Of a DNA stretch of 64,000 nt, positions 32,374-41,211 are shown one piece after another. The DNA is from an uncultured Cetobacterium sp. (lineage in GTDB: Bacteria; Fusobacteriota; Fusobacteriia; Fusobacteriales; Fusobacteriaceae), in NCBI RefSeq assembly GCF_947072685.1, contig NZ_CAMTIK010000011.1:1-64000 (forward strand), written 5' to 3'. The notes beneath the pieces were generated by a model. The model was not told the DNA's origin, did no database searches, and saw only the letters and a program-made list of their open reading frames with translations. A program made the translations under genes and the position numbers. Numbering within the stretch: the first letter of the stretch is position 1; every line of letters begins with the position of its first letter.

Positions 32374-34086
32374 ATGAAAAAAACAACTTGTCATACTCTC
32401 ATGTTTTATTTAAAAAAGGAGAAAAAATTACTTTTTCTTTTTTTAAGCATTCGATTACTTATGACTGCTATTGATATATATTCTCCACTCCTAATTAAAA
32501 ATTTAATTGATAATGCCTTACCATCTAAAAATATAAATCTACTATTAAAATACTCTATCATTTTAATATTTTTATATATTTTTAGATTGGGAATGGCTGT
32601 AAACTCTCAATCTAATGGAAAGTTAATGGGAAGTACAATTAAGGAAAGTATGCGAAATGATTTAATGAAAAAATTAACTAATCAGCCTTTAGAATTTTTT
32701 AAAAAAAATAAAAGTGGAGATATAATTTCTAGAGTTATCAATGATTTAGATAGTGTTTCAACTCTTTGTCATAGAGGATTAGAAGATTTTATATTTTCTG
32801 TTATTACAATAATTGCCTCAATCTTTATAATGGTCAATTTTGATTTGAAACTTTCTCTTATAACTTTATTTCCTCTGCCTATAACACTTTTTTTTGTATA
32901 TAGAGAAAATAAAAAGATGAAAGCTGGGCACAGAAGTGTTCGTAAAAACTCAGGTATATTGTCTGCTAATTTACATGATATTTTGAGAACAATATCTTTT
33001 CTAAAAGATAATTGTTTAGAAATATTTGCTGAAACTAAATTTATAGAAAAAAATCATAAACTTCTTGAAAGTGAAAAAAGGAATATGATTCCTTCTAGCT
33101 TAATTGTTTCCGGTGTCACTTTCTACTCCAATATAACCCAGCTCATTATTATTTTAGCTGGAGGGTATCTTTATATAAAAGATGGTATTACTATGGGAAT
33201 TATCCTATCATTTTTACTTTTAGTTGATAGATTTAGATTGAGAATTATGAGAATGGTTGGGCTGGTTGATATCTATCAAAAAGGTATTTCTGGTGTCAAC
33301 CGATTTTCAGAAATTATAAACTTAGATGACCCGAAAGATGGTGCTTTTGAGCTTAATAAAAAAATAGAGAATATTGAGTTTAAAAATGTGTCATTTGCTT
33401 ATGACGATAAAATAATTTTAAATAATTTTAATTTAAAAATTACAAGTGGAGAAAAAATTGCAATGGTTGGTGAAAGCGGAATAGGGAAAAGTACTACTGC
33501 AGCTCTTCTAAAAAAAGCTCTCATTCCTACTTCTGGACAAATTTTCATAAATGAAATCCCACTGCAAGATATTACATTTAAAAGTTATTCAAATAAGTTA
33601 GGAATTGTAGATCAAAGTGACTACATCCTAAATACATCATTACTTGAAAACATAACAATAGTAAAAAAAGACTATACAGAAGAACAATTGACATTTGCCG
33701 TTTCAAAATCTTATGTCAATGAAATTTTTGATAAATTTCCAGAAGAAGAAAACTCCTTGATCGGTGAAGGCGGTATTCATTTAAGCTCTGGTCAAAAACA
33801 GAAGATTGCTATGGCACGACTATTTTTAAAGAATCCAGACTTAATTCTTTTGGATGAGGCTACTAATGCACTTGACATAATCAATGAAAAATCCATTCTT
33901 AAAAATATAAAAGAGCAATACAACGACAGAATAATTATTGCTATAACTCATAGATTAAGTATTCTTGAAGATTTTGATAAAATTTATGTATTAGGCGAAG
34001 ACAATATTGTTGAATCAGGTTCTTTTGAAGAACTTATAAACCTTAAAGGTAAATTTTATAAACTTTACAATGGTATCAGAGAATAA
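32374..34086 (+). CDS. ABC exporter (fused membrane and ATPase domains)
   Basis: 570 residues: a six-helix ABC transporter membrane domain (about 15-300; FFKKNKSGDIISRVINDLDS coupling motif near 104) followed by an ATPase domain with Walker A GESGIGKST near 367, a variant signature LSSGQKQK near 468 and Walker B LILLDEATNALD near 490. It is a half-transporter that should act as a homodimer or with a partner. Substrate unknown. Divergent from the cobalamin riboswitch operon, with its own promoter and terminator; apart from psuKG and the nifX-like pair it is one of few plus-strand genes left of 46 kb. Confidence 0.9.
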   Translation: MKKTTCHTLMFYLKKEKKLLFLFLSIRLLMTAIDIYSPLLIKNLIDNALPSKNINLLLKYSIILIFLYIFRLGMAVNSQSNGKLMGSTIKESMRNDLMKKLTNQPLEFFKKNKSGDIISRVINDLDSVSTLCHRGLEDFIFSVITIIASIFIMVNFDLKLSLITLFPLPITLFFVYRENKKMKAGHRSVRKNSGILSANLHDILRTISFLKDNCLEIFAETKFIEKNHKLLESEKRNMIPSSLIVSGVTFYSNITQLIIILAGGYLYIKDGITMGIILSFLLLVDRFRLRIMRMVGLVDIYQKGISGVNRFSEIINLDDPKDGAFELNKKIENIEFKNVSFAYDDKIILNNFNLKITSGEKIAMVGESGIGKSTTAALLKKALIPTSGQIFINEIPLQDITFKSYSNKLGIVDQSDYILNTSLLENITIVKKDYTEEQLTFAVSKSYVNEIFDKFPEEENSLIGEGGIHLSSGQKQKIAMARLFLKNPDLILLDEATNALDIINEKSILKNIKEQYNDRIIIAITHRLSILEDFDKIYVLGEDNIVESGSFEELINLKGKFYKLYNGIRE

Positions 34087-34116
34087 AAAAGCGAACTCTA
34101 TTTGAGTTCGCTTTTT
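34086..34116. terminator. Bidirectional terminator
   Basis: AAAAAGCGAACTC-tattt-GAGTTCGCTTTTT, a 13-bp perfect stem with A and T tails, between convergent genes (ABC exporter on plus, symporter on minus). Confidence 0.93.
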
Positions 34117-34122
34117 CTATAA

Positions 34123-35553
34123 TTATTCTTCGTCTGAAGAGTTTGCATCATTTCCTGCATTCATATCTTGATATACATCGTGATTTAGTCCACCTAAACT
34201 CTTATCCACCATTAATGCATTTGTTACTGATCCAATTACATTTAACATTGTTCTTGGCATATCTATAATTGGGTCTATTGCTAATATTGGATTTATTAAT
34301 GGGAACATTGCTGCTAATCCTGTTCCAGATAGTGCCACTGAAGCAGCCATAGTTGCTGTTCCTGGAATTCCTGCTATTCCTAAAGAACTTATTGCAACAA
34401 CTATTATTGACATAACTACAAGCGTTGCATCCACTGTATGACCACTCATATTTGTTACAAATATTATTGTTAGTGCTGGGAATATTCCTGCACACCCTTG
34501 CATTCCTGCTGTTGTTCCAAAACTTGCTACAAAACTTGCTGTTGATTCACTAACACCTAATTTGTTTGTAAGCGTCGATATTGTTACTGGTAAACAACCA
34601 ACACTTGATCTAGATGTAAATGCTAAAATCATTAATGATATACATTTTTTTACATATGTTAATGGATTTAGTCCAAATAACGATACCGCTAACATTTGAA
34701 TTACAAACATTATAGCAGTTGCTAAATATAGAACAGCTATAAATTTACCTACTTCAGCTATAGCACCAATACCTTTTTGAGCTATTGTATTCGCCAAAAG
34801 AGGTACTACCGCCAATGGCATCCATCTGATTATACTCATTGCCATAGATACGATTATCTTTTGTCCAGCATTGATTAAATCAAAGAATGGTTTTACAACA
34901 GCCATATATTTTTTAGACATTCTTTTAGCTGCAACTCCAACTATTGCAGAGAAAATAACAAGTCCTACTATATTAAGCTTAACCATTGCCTCAACTGGAT
35001 TTGAAGGGATTAAAGCTTTTAAAGTATCAACTATATTGCTTACTTCTCTCATCTTTCCTGTTCCATGATCTGTCACAAGATGAACTCCTGATGCCGCAAT
35101 TTTTCCAACTTCAAATACATTTCCTAAAACTAATCCTACTCCTACTGAGATTGCTACCATTATTAAAGTTATAACTAAACTTCTTTTAACTAAATCTCCA
35201 AGCTTAGCATCTTCATTCATATTTATAATTACATGAATTATAGATACCATCACCAATGGAATTACTAACATTCTAATTAATGATATAAATCCGCCACCAA
35301 GTAAGCTATACCATAGAGTTGTCTCTCTTACAAATTTTAAATCCATTGGATTTGTAGGGAATCCCGCTACAAATTGTATTCCTAATCCTAAAATCAAACC
35401 AATAATTGTTGCTATCATTACCTTTGCGGAAAAATTAAATCTCTTTTTTGGCAACATATTTATTAGATATAAAATAACTAATAACGCTCCTAAAAAAGCC
35501 ACTGTTTTCCATTCACTAATCATTAAAAATTGTTCAAAAAATACATTGTTCAT
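34123..35553 (-). CDS. Dicarboxylate/amino acid:cation symporter family, probable cystine transporter
   Basis: 476 residues with the DAACS (SLC1-like) architecture: about eight membrane helices and the serine-rich re-entrant loop AFTSRSSVGCLPVTISTL near residue 313, followed by SFGTTAGMQGCAGIFPAL. The family takes up glutamate, dicarboxylates or L-cystine (TcyP). Because it is the last gene of an operon with cysteine desulfidase and a disulfide reductase-like enzyme, L-cystine is the best guess for the substrate. The residues that decide substrate cannot be settled by eye. Confidence 0.85.
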   Translation of the reverse strand: MNNVFFEQFLMISEWKTVAFLGALLVILYLINMLPKKRFNFSAKVMIATIIGLILGLGIQFVAGFPTNPMDLKFVRETTLWYSLLGGGFISLIRMLVIPLVMVSIIHVIINMNEDAKLGDLVKRSLVITLIMVAISVGVGLVLGNVFEVGKIAASGVHLVTDHGTGKMREVSNIVDTLKALIPSNPVEAMVKLNIVGLVIFSAIVGVAAKRMSKKYMAVVKPFFDLINAGQKIIVSMAMSIIRWMPLAVVPLLANTIAQKGIGAIAEVGKFIAVLYLATAIMFVIQMLAVSLFGLNPLTYVKKCISLMILAFTSRSSVGCLPVTISTLTNKLGVSESTASFVASFGTTAGMQGCAGIFPALTIIFVTNMSGHTVDATLVVMSIIVVAISSLGIAGIPGTATMAASVALSGTGLAAMFPLINPILAIDPIIDMPRTMLNVIGSVTNALMVDKSLGGLNHDVYQDMNAGNDANSSDEE

Positions 35554-35589
35554 TTTTGTTCTCCTATTTTTATATTTTTAAAAAATTTA

Positions 35590-36933
35590 TTATTTAGCTA
35601 CATTTCCTGCTACATTCATTACGTCCCACGTTCTTGCAAAAGGTGGTGCATAACAGAAATCCATCATTCCCAATTCATCTACGGTCATTTTTGCATAGAT
35701 TGCTGTTGCTAAAGAATCCACTCTTAAAACAGCTCCTTTTTTACCTGCAATCTGTCCACCTAAAAGTATTCTTGTCTTGGCATCATATATAAGCTTTACA
35801 AAAATGTCCTCTCTTCCTGGATAATAATTTGTTTGATTTTTATCTTTTATGAATACTGTCTTATAATCAATTTCCATTTTTATTGCTTCTGCTTCTGTGA
35901 TTCCAGTTCTTCCAGCCTCAACTTCCATTACTTTTACCGCTGCTGATCCTAAAGTCCCTTGGAACGTTGTTTCCATACCTGCCAAATTTTCTCCAACAAC
36001 TCTACCTATTTTATTAGCTGTTGTTGCCAACGGAATATATACATTTTCATTTCTAACAAGATGTGGTACAGTTGCACAATCCCCTGCCGAATAAATAGAA
36101 TCTATACTTGTTCTTCCTTGATTATCTATAATCAAAGCACCATTTCCTAACATCTCAATTCCTGTTTCTTTTAAAAAGGCAGTGTTTGGTCTAACGCCTG
36201 TTGAAACAACAACTATATCTGCACTATATTGCCCTTTGTTTGTTTTTACTCCCACTACTTTCCCATTCTCTTCGATAATCTCTTCAACTATCTCTTCTAA
36301 GTGCAAGTCTACACCTTCATGACTTCTAATCTCTTCTTCCATTACATCTGTAATCTCTTTATCAAAACTTTCTAATAAAACTCTATCACCTAATTGAATT
36401 ATTCTAACACTTCTTTTTCCTAAGTGTTTAGCAGCTTCAGCAACCTCTAACCCTATATATCCAGCTCCAACAATAACAATATCTTGATTTTCCTCTTTCA
36501 AAATCTCCTCTTTTAGAACTATCCCATCAGTATAATCTTTTAATGTGTAAACTCCATTTGATTTAATGTTTTTTATAGGAGGCATTATCGCATGAGCTCC
36601 TGTCGCTACCATTAATTTATCATAAGAATCTGTAAAAATCTCTCCGTTTTCAAGATTTTTTATAGTCACTTCTTTTTTAGTTATATCAATCTCTATAACC
36701 TCATGCTTTATTTTTATATTCATTCCTGCCTCTATAAATTTTTCAACAGGTCTTGCTATCATATTGCATGGATTTTCAAAAAAGTTACCAACATAATATG
36801 GAAGCCCACATGCTCCCCACGATACAATTTCTGTCTTTTCATATATTACTATTTCAGCTTTTTTATCCAATCTACTTGCTTTAGCTGCCGCTGACATTCC
36901 AGCAGCAACTCCACCTATAATTATTATTTTCAT
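35590..36933 (-). CDS. CoA-disulfide reductase/NADH oxidase-like flavoprotein
   Basis: 447 residues, single-cysteine FAD/NAD(P)H disulfide reductase family. FAD-binding IIIGGVAAGMSAAAKASR at the start, active-site Cys in SWGACGLPYYVGNF near residue 43, NAD-binding VIVGAGYIGLEVAEAAK near 152, and the FAD site SIYSAGDCATVPH near 282. Members act as CoA-disulfide reductase, NADH oxidase or NAD(P)H polysulfide reductase. Between the desulfidase and the cystine transporter, a role in reducing cystine, CoA disulfide or polysulfide is plausible. Confidence 0.88.
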   Translation of the reverse strand: MKIIIIGGVAAGMSAAAKASRLDKKAEIVIYEKTEIVSWGACGLPYYVGNFFENPCNMIARPVEKFIEAGMNIKIKHEVIEIDITKKEVTIKNLENGEIFTDSYDKLMVATGAHAIMPPIKNIKSNGVYTLKDYTDGIVLKEEILKEENQDIVIVGAGYIGLEVAEAAKHLGKRSVRIIQLGDRVLLESFDKEITDVMEEEIRSHEGVDLHLEEIVEEIIEENGKVVGVKTNKGQYSADIVVVSTGVRPNTAFLKETGIEMLGNGALIIDNQGRTSIDSIYSAGDCATVPHLVRNENVYIPLATTANKIGRVVGENLAGMETTFQGTLGSAAVKVMEVEAGRTGITEAEAIKMEIDYKTVFIKDKNQTNYYPGREDIFVKLIYDAKTRILLGGQIAGKKGAVLRVDSLATAIYAKMTVDELGMMDFCYAPPFARTWDVMNVAGNVAK

Positions 36934-36960
36934 TTTCTCACCCTAATCCTTTTCCATTTT

Positions 36961-38241
36961 TTAATTATTTAACATTATTTTTAATACAACTTCGTCTGTT
37001 TTTACTAATCCTTCATGTGCTAAAACTTTTATATTTGCTAATGTTGACTCCACGTTCTTACCAACAATACCTTCACCATATTCAAAATTTTTCTTTTTCT
37101 TTGATAGATAATAAGAATCGAAAGCCATTCCTATTGAACTTGCTATTTTTGTAGCACAAGAACTTTTTGCTCCATCACAAAGCATTCCAGATAATGTTGC
37201 TAATGTTGTTTCAATAGCTGATTCTATTCTATCTAAAGGCATCCCATCTAAAAACGATAGCGCTCCTGCAACTCCTCCTCCAGCACAAACGACCCCACAA
37301 TATGCAGATAATCTTCCTACATTTGATTTTATATGAATTGTTGTTAAATGTGAGAAAAACAGACCTCTTATCATTTGTTCATACGGTATATTTTTTTCTT
37401 CACAATATTTTATAACTGGCAAAGATGCTGTCATTCCTTGATTTCCACTTCCACTTGTTGTCATTACGGGCATTGAGCAACCATTCATTCTAGCGTCACT
37501 ACCTGCACTTGTAAAACTTATTATTTTATTTTTCAGATCTTTTCCATAAACGCCCTCTTGCATTCCTTCAAGAAGTGTTTTCCCCATAGCAACTCCATAT
37601 TCATTTTTTAATCCTTCTTCAGCAATTGCACTGTTATATTCTATAACTTTTTTAAAAATAGGTTCAATCAAAGTAAAATCTATCGTTTTTGCTAAATCAT
37701 GAATTAATTCAACAGTTAAAAAATCCTTGTCCGTCATTGCATTCTCTGTTGTAATTTCATCACAAGAAACACCTTTTATAACCTCACCATTTTTTTCAAT
37801 TTTAACAATGTTTGTATGGTAATCTTTTATTTCAATTGTTACAACATCATTTTTTAAAGTTCCCGTAGCTTTTATGTGGAGCTTTGTATCTCCTTCTATT
37901 TTTCTAGTTGTAACTCTTCCATCCTCTAAATATTTTCTAACATCTTCTAATTTTGTTTTATCAATAGTTGAAATTACCATCAATTCTTTTGTTGAATCTC
38001 CTAAAACTGTTCCCATAGCAACTGCAGCTTCAATCCCTACCATTCCTTCAGAATTAGGAATTTTAACACTTTTTACATTTTTTATTAAATTTCCAGAAAG
38101 AGATACCTCTATTTTATCTGGTATTCCTCCTAATAATGCTGTTACCTTACTCCCGATATATGCTAAAGCAATAGGTTCTGTACATCCCTCTGCTGGTACA
38201 ATCTCCTCATTTAAAATATTCAAAATATCTGTTATCATCAT
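36961..38241 (-). CDS. cyuA: L-cysteine desulfidase (CyuA/YhaM family)
   Basis: 426 residues of the CyuA/YhaM/CdsB family (also called serine dehydratase alpha-like or UPF0597). Conserved cysteines for a [4Fe-4S] cluster are in PAEGCTEPIALAY near residue 20, MNGCSMPVMTTSGSGNQG near 255 and LCDGAKSSCATKIASS near 355. The enzyme converts L-cysteine to pyruvate, ammonia and sulfide. GGGAGG lies 7 nt before the first ATG. First gene of a three-gene operon behind a sigma-54 promoter. Confidence 0.93.
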   Translation of the reverse strand: MMITDILNILNEEIVPAEGCTEPIALAYIGSKVTALLGGIPDKIEVSLSGNLIKNVKSVKIPNSEGMVGIEAAVAMGTVLGDSTKELMVISTIDKTKLEDVRKYLEDGRVTTRKIEGDTKLHIKATGTLKNDVVTIEIKDYHTNIVKIEKNGEVIKGVSCDEITTENAMTDKDFLTVELIHDLAKTIDFTLIEPIFKKVIEYNSAIAEEGLKNEYGVAMGKTLLEGMQEGVYGKDLKNKIISFTSAGSDARMNGCSMPVMTTSGSGNQGMTASLPVIKYCEEKNIPYEQMIRGLFFSHLTTIHIKSNVGRLSAYCGVVCAGGGVAGALSFLDGMPLDRIESAIETTLATLSGMLCDGAKSSCATKIASSIGMAFDSYYLSKKKKNFEYGEGIVGKNVESTLANIKVLAHEGLVKTDEVVLKIMLNN

Positions 38242-38287
38242 AAAAAAACCTCCCTTAAATTATATAAACTATTCACTATATAATATA

Positions 38288-38303
38288 AGCAATTTCTATT
38301 CCA
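38288..38303 (-). promoter_or_regulatory. Sigma-54 (-24/-12) promoter of the cysteine operon
   Basis: On the minus strand TGGAATAGAAATTGCT matches the sigma-54 pattern TGGCAC-N5-TTGCW: GG and GC are exactly 10 bp apart and the TTGCT half is intact. It lies 46 bp before the cyuA ATG. rpoN is in the same window and a sigma-54 activator gene is immediately upstream. Confidence 0.85.
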
Positions 38304-38400
38304 ATATTAAAAATATTTTTGTTTGCTCTTTTTTAAGTTATATTGTTTGTTTTTATCTATTTATTTGATAGTTCTTAACATTATGATTATACTGTATTTT

Positions 38401-38451
38401 CATTTTGAAAAAGTTTTCCAAAACGGAAAATTTATTTTTCATTTTGGAAAT
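38401..38451. promoter_or_regulatory. Probable upstream activator sites for the sigma-54 promoter
   Basis: Three related elements stand about 100-150 bp upstream of the -24/-12 promoter: CATTTTGAAAAA (38401-38412), the palindrome TTTTCC-aaaac-GGAAAA (38414-38430), and CATTTTGGAAAT (38440-38451). This is the usual distance for an enhancer-binding activator. The activator gene ends at the edge of the cluster. Confidence 0.65.
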
Positions 38452-40211
38452 TAAAGGTTATATATTTTTAACTTTCTATACAATGTTGTTAGCCCTATAT
38501 TCATTTTTTCAGCAATTTTTTTCTTTCCTTCTGTATTTTTTCCAAATATTTTCAAACCCTTTTTTATGTAATCTTTTTCTATTTCTTCAAAATCATTTAA
38601 AGTATTAATTTCATCTAAATATATATCTTTACTAATTATATTTTTTTTAGTTTCTTGTATTTTATTTTCAAATAGTTTTTCCGGTATTGTTGTAATACTT
38701 AAAATATCTGTATCATCCGATAGATTAAACATTAATTCCACAACATTTTCTAGCTCTCTTATATTTCCTGGCCAATTATAATTTAAAAATATTTTCTCCA
38801 CATCAATGTCTATAAAATTAATATATTTTGAAGTTATTTTATTGTATTTTTTTATCAAAGTTTTAGCTATAGGTAAAATATCATCCTTTCTATCTCTTAA
38901 AGATATCATCTCAAATGGTATAACTTTTAATCTATAATATAAATCTTCTCTAAATTCTTTTTCTTCTATTTTTCTTTCTAAATTTACATTGGTTGCAGCA
39001 ACAATTCTTATATCCAAATCAATAACTCTATTAGAACCTATTCTAGTTACTTTTCGCTCCTGTATAACCCTTAAAATTTTAGCTTGAAGATAAAGAGGCA
39101 TATCACCTATTTCATCTAAGAATATAACTCCTCCGTTAGCCAATTCAAATTTTCCCATACGTCCATTTTTGTCAGCACCAGTAAAAGCCCCTTTTACATA
39201 ACCAAATAGTTCACTTTCCAAAAGTGATTCTGGAATTGCTGCACAATTGATTACAACAAAAGGTGCTGTTCTTCTATCACTATGATAGTGCAACGATCTT
39301 GCCACCAACTCTTTTCCTGTTCCACTTTCACCGGTTATTAAAGCTGTAGATTTTGATGGTGCTACATGTTTTATTCTTTCTTTTAATTTTTCTGTAAATT
39401 CAGACTCTCCTATTATATCTTTTAAAGAAACAGTATTTGAAGTTTCAATCAACTCTCTAATTCCATTGTTTATTTTATTCATATCATCAAAAATAAAAAT
39501 TTTTTCATTCTTTCCAAAAGATTCAAAAGGTAATATTTTTCCCAAAACATCTAACTCTTTATTTTCTATTTTTAACTTAAAAATTTCTTGCTCCATTAAA
39601 TAATCATTTTGTGAGATTATCTCTATTTTTTTTCCAATGACTCCTTTTTCTAAGTCTATTTTTTTTAAAGCAAAATTATTTGAACTTGTTATTATATTAT
39701 TTTCATTGAACCTCAATACGCCTCTTTGAATAATATTTAAAATTGTAGACAATATATTTTCTCTCTCTGTTTTTTCTAGATTTTCATTATATTCAATATA
39801 TCTTACACTTATAAGTTCTGCCATCTGTTCTACAAAATCTAAATAATTTTTTAAATTTTCTAAAACCCTTTCTTTTTGCTTTTGATCAAAAGATATCAAA
39901 CTTATAAGACCTATTATTTTCCCTTCATATTTAATTGGTGTAGATATTTCTAAACATTCTAAGCAAGAATTTTTTTCAGAACATCCAATACATATCTCAT
40001 CTTCTCTAGGATTTAAAATGACTGTTGTCTCTTTTGTTTCTAACGTTTTTTTATTGGCCCTTCCTTTTATTTTTTCTCCAATTTTTTGCGGTCCACTTCC
40101 TGTAATCCTAATTAAATGCTTATCACATATCCCAACATCCATTGAAAATAGTTTTGATATTGTTTTGGCATATTTTGTTAATTCATCTTTTATAACCAAC
40201 AAACTTGTCAT
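38451..40211 (-). CDS. Sigma-54-dependent transcriptional activator of cysteine catabolism
   Basis: 586 residues. The N-terminal sensor part (1-160) has a cysteine cluster CIGCSEKNSCLEC near 75-90; a PAS-like segment follows (about 160-250). The AAA+ domain has Walker A GESGTGKE near 293, the sigma-54 contact loop GAFTGA near 340, and a Walker B-like GGVIFLDEIGDMP near 357. The C-terminus has a Fis-type helix-turn-helix (GKKKIAEKMNIGLTTLYRKL). It most likely switches on the adjacent cyuA operon; Clostridioides difficile has a comparable pair (CdsR/CdsB). The cysteines could sense thiols, metal or an Fe-S cluster. Confidence 0.9.
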   Translation of the reverse strand: MTSLLVIKDELTKYAKTISKLFSMDVGICDKHLIRITGSGPQKIGEKIKGRANKKTLETKETTVILNPREDEICIGCSEKNSCLECLEISTPIKYEGKIIGLISLISFDQKQKERVLENLKNYLDFVEQMAELISVRYIEYNENLEKTERENILSTILNIIQRGVLRFNENNIITSSNNFALKKIDLEKGVIGKKIEIISQNDYLMEQEIFKLKIENKELDVLGKILPFESFGKNEKIFIFDDMNKINNGIRELIETSNTVSLKDIIGESEFTEKLKERIKHVAPSKSTALITGESGTGKELVARSLHYHSDRRTAPFVVINCAAIPESLLESELFGYVKGAFTGADKNGRMGKFELANGGVIFLDEIGDMPLYLQAKILRVIQERKVTRIGSNRVIDLDIRIVAATNVNLERKIEEKEFREDLYYRLKVIPFEMISLRDRKDDILPIAKTLIKKYNKITSKYINFIDIDVEKIFLNYNWPGNIRELENVVELMFNLSDDTDILSITTIPEKLFENKIQETKKNIISKDIYLDEINTLNDFEEIEKDYIKKGLKIFGKNTEGKKKIAEKMNIGLTTLYRKLKIYNL

Positions 40212-40248
40212 TATTATCTCCCATATAAAATATACTATTTTTATATGT

Positions 40249-40277
40249 ATATTAACAAAAATAACTTATTTCGTCAA
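40249..40277 (-). promoter_or_regulatory. Sigma-70 promoter of the sigma-54 activator gene
   Basis: Minus strand TTGACG (40272-40277), 17 bp, TAATAT (40249-40254), 38 bp before the ATG. Confidence 0.7.
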
Positions 40278-40293
40278 TTTTTAATAAATTATC

Positions 40294-40342
40294 TTGACCT
40301 CATAACAAAAAAATTATATTATCTTATTAATGGCGTATGCCA
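40294..40342 (+). promoter_or_regulatory. Promoter and palindromic operator of the NifX-like/DUF134 pair
   Basis: TTGACC (40294-40299), 17 bp, TATTAT (40317-40322). Just after the expected transcription start is the dyad TGGC-gtat-GCCA (40331-40342), placed as an operator. It is divergent from the sigma-54 activator promoter only 17 bp away. Confidence 0.65.
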
Positions 40343-40363
40343 AAAATATAAAGGGGCGTTTTT

Positions 40364-40726
40364 ATGAAAATTGCAATTGTTACAGAGAATAATAAAGTTA
40401 GTCAACATTTTGGTAAAGCTGAAGGATTTTTTGTTTATGATGGGACAAATAAAACTTACTATGATAGTAACGGCCACGGAGCCATTCCAAAGCAATTGAA
40501 AGAACTCGGTATTCATTTTGTAGCTTGTGGTGGAATTGGTGAGGGGGCTATGAACAATTTAAAAGATATGAATATAAAAGCCTTCACAGGATTAGAAGGA
40601 TTTTGTGATGACATTGCCGATGGGTTTTTTAAACAAATTCTAATTACTGGAAATAGTGGATGCACCGATTCTCAACATTCTCATGAGCATACTACTCATT
40701 CTTGCAATTGTAAGTGCGGAAAATAA
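40364..40726 (+). CDS. NifX/NifB-type iron-molybdenum cofactor-binding-like protein
   Basis: 120 residues with the dinitrogenase iron-molybdenum cofactor fold (NifX/NafY, TM1290-like): MKIAIVTENNKVSQHFGKAEGFFVYD at the start and HFVACGGIGEGAMNNLKDM in the middle; the C-terminal tail is His/Cys-rich (SQHSHEHTTHSCNCKCGK), suitable for metal binding. No nitrogenase genes are present, so it is one of the many non-nif members of the family; the true ligand is unknown. The next gene starts 1 bp after its stop. Confidence 0.88.
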   Translation: MKIAIVTENNKVSQHFGKAEGFFVYDGTNKTYYDSNGHGAIPKQLKELGIHFVACGGIGEGAMNNLKDMNIKAFTGLEGFCDDIADGFFKQILITGNSGCTDSQHSHEHTTHSCNCKCGK

Positions 40727-40727
40727 A

Positions 40728-41171
40728 ATGGCAAGACCAATTAAAATTAGAAATGTTGAATTTATTCCTGTTGAAACTAAATTTATTCCATTGAATAAAA
40801 GGGAATGCGATATAACCTTTAATAACTTAAAAATAGAAGAACTTGAAGCTCTAAGACTTAAAGATTTGGAAAATTTTTCTCAAGAGGAATGTGCTGATAA
40901 AATGAACGTTTCTAGACAAACATTTCAAAATATTTTAAATTTAGCAAGAACTAAAGTCACTGATGCTTTAATAAATGGTCACGGAATTTCGTTAGGTGGA
41001 GGAGATTTCAAAACTCCGCACTGCCAATTTGTGTGTCAATCATGTGGACAAAGTTTTATTCCAACATTAAAAAAAGATTTAGAACACTGCCCTAACTGTA
41101 GTTCTGAAGATATATTTTGTACAAAAACAAAAATTAAATGTAAAAAGGTATGTAAACTAAATATGAAATAG
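40728..41171 (+). CDS. DUF134 helix-turn-helix protein with zinc-ribbon tail
   Basis: 147 residues from the ATG at 40728 (ARPIKIRNVEF, the DUF134 opening). The middle part has a sigma-70-region-4-like helix-turn-helix (FSQEECADKMNVSRQTFQNI near 60); the C-terminal tail carries two CxxC pairs (CQSCGQSF and CPNCSSED) typical of a zinc ribbon. DUF134 genes are often next to NifX-like genes, as here (1-bp gap). Probably a DNA-binding regulator, perhaps acting on the TGGC-N4-GCCA dyad in its own promoter. Function otherwise unknown. Confidence 0.85.
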   Translation: MARPIKIRNVEFIPVETKFIPLNKRECDITFNNLKIEELEALRLKDLENFSQEECADKMNVSRQTFQNILNLARTKVTDALINGHGISLGGGDFKTPHCQFVCQSCGQSFIPTLKKDLEHCPNCSSEDIFCTKTKIKCKKVCKLNMK

Positions 41172-41197
41172 GTTGGTCACCAACCTATTTCATATTT
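41159..41197. terminator. Perfect 19-bp inverted repeat spanning the DUF134 stop codon
   Basis: AAATATGAAATAGGTTGGT and its exact complement are separated by one base (C at 41178). The left arm contains the last codons and stop codon of the DUF134 gene. Probably a bidirectional terminator between convergent genes (alr ends at 41212), although there is no long T run. Confidence 0.65.
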
Positions 41198-41211
41198 AAT
41201 TAAATACTGAA

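Noticed and set aside
37874-38368. 164-codon plus-strand frame opposite cyuA and its promoter
   Set aside because: Lies against the conserved cyuA sequence and the sigma-54 promoter; no sign of selection as protein.
40364-41171. Nitrogen fixation genes
   Set aside because: The NifX-like fold is shared by many proteins unrelated to nitrogenase, and no nifHDK or nifB-like radical SAM gene is present.
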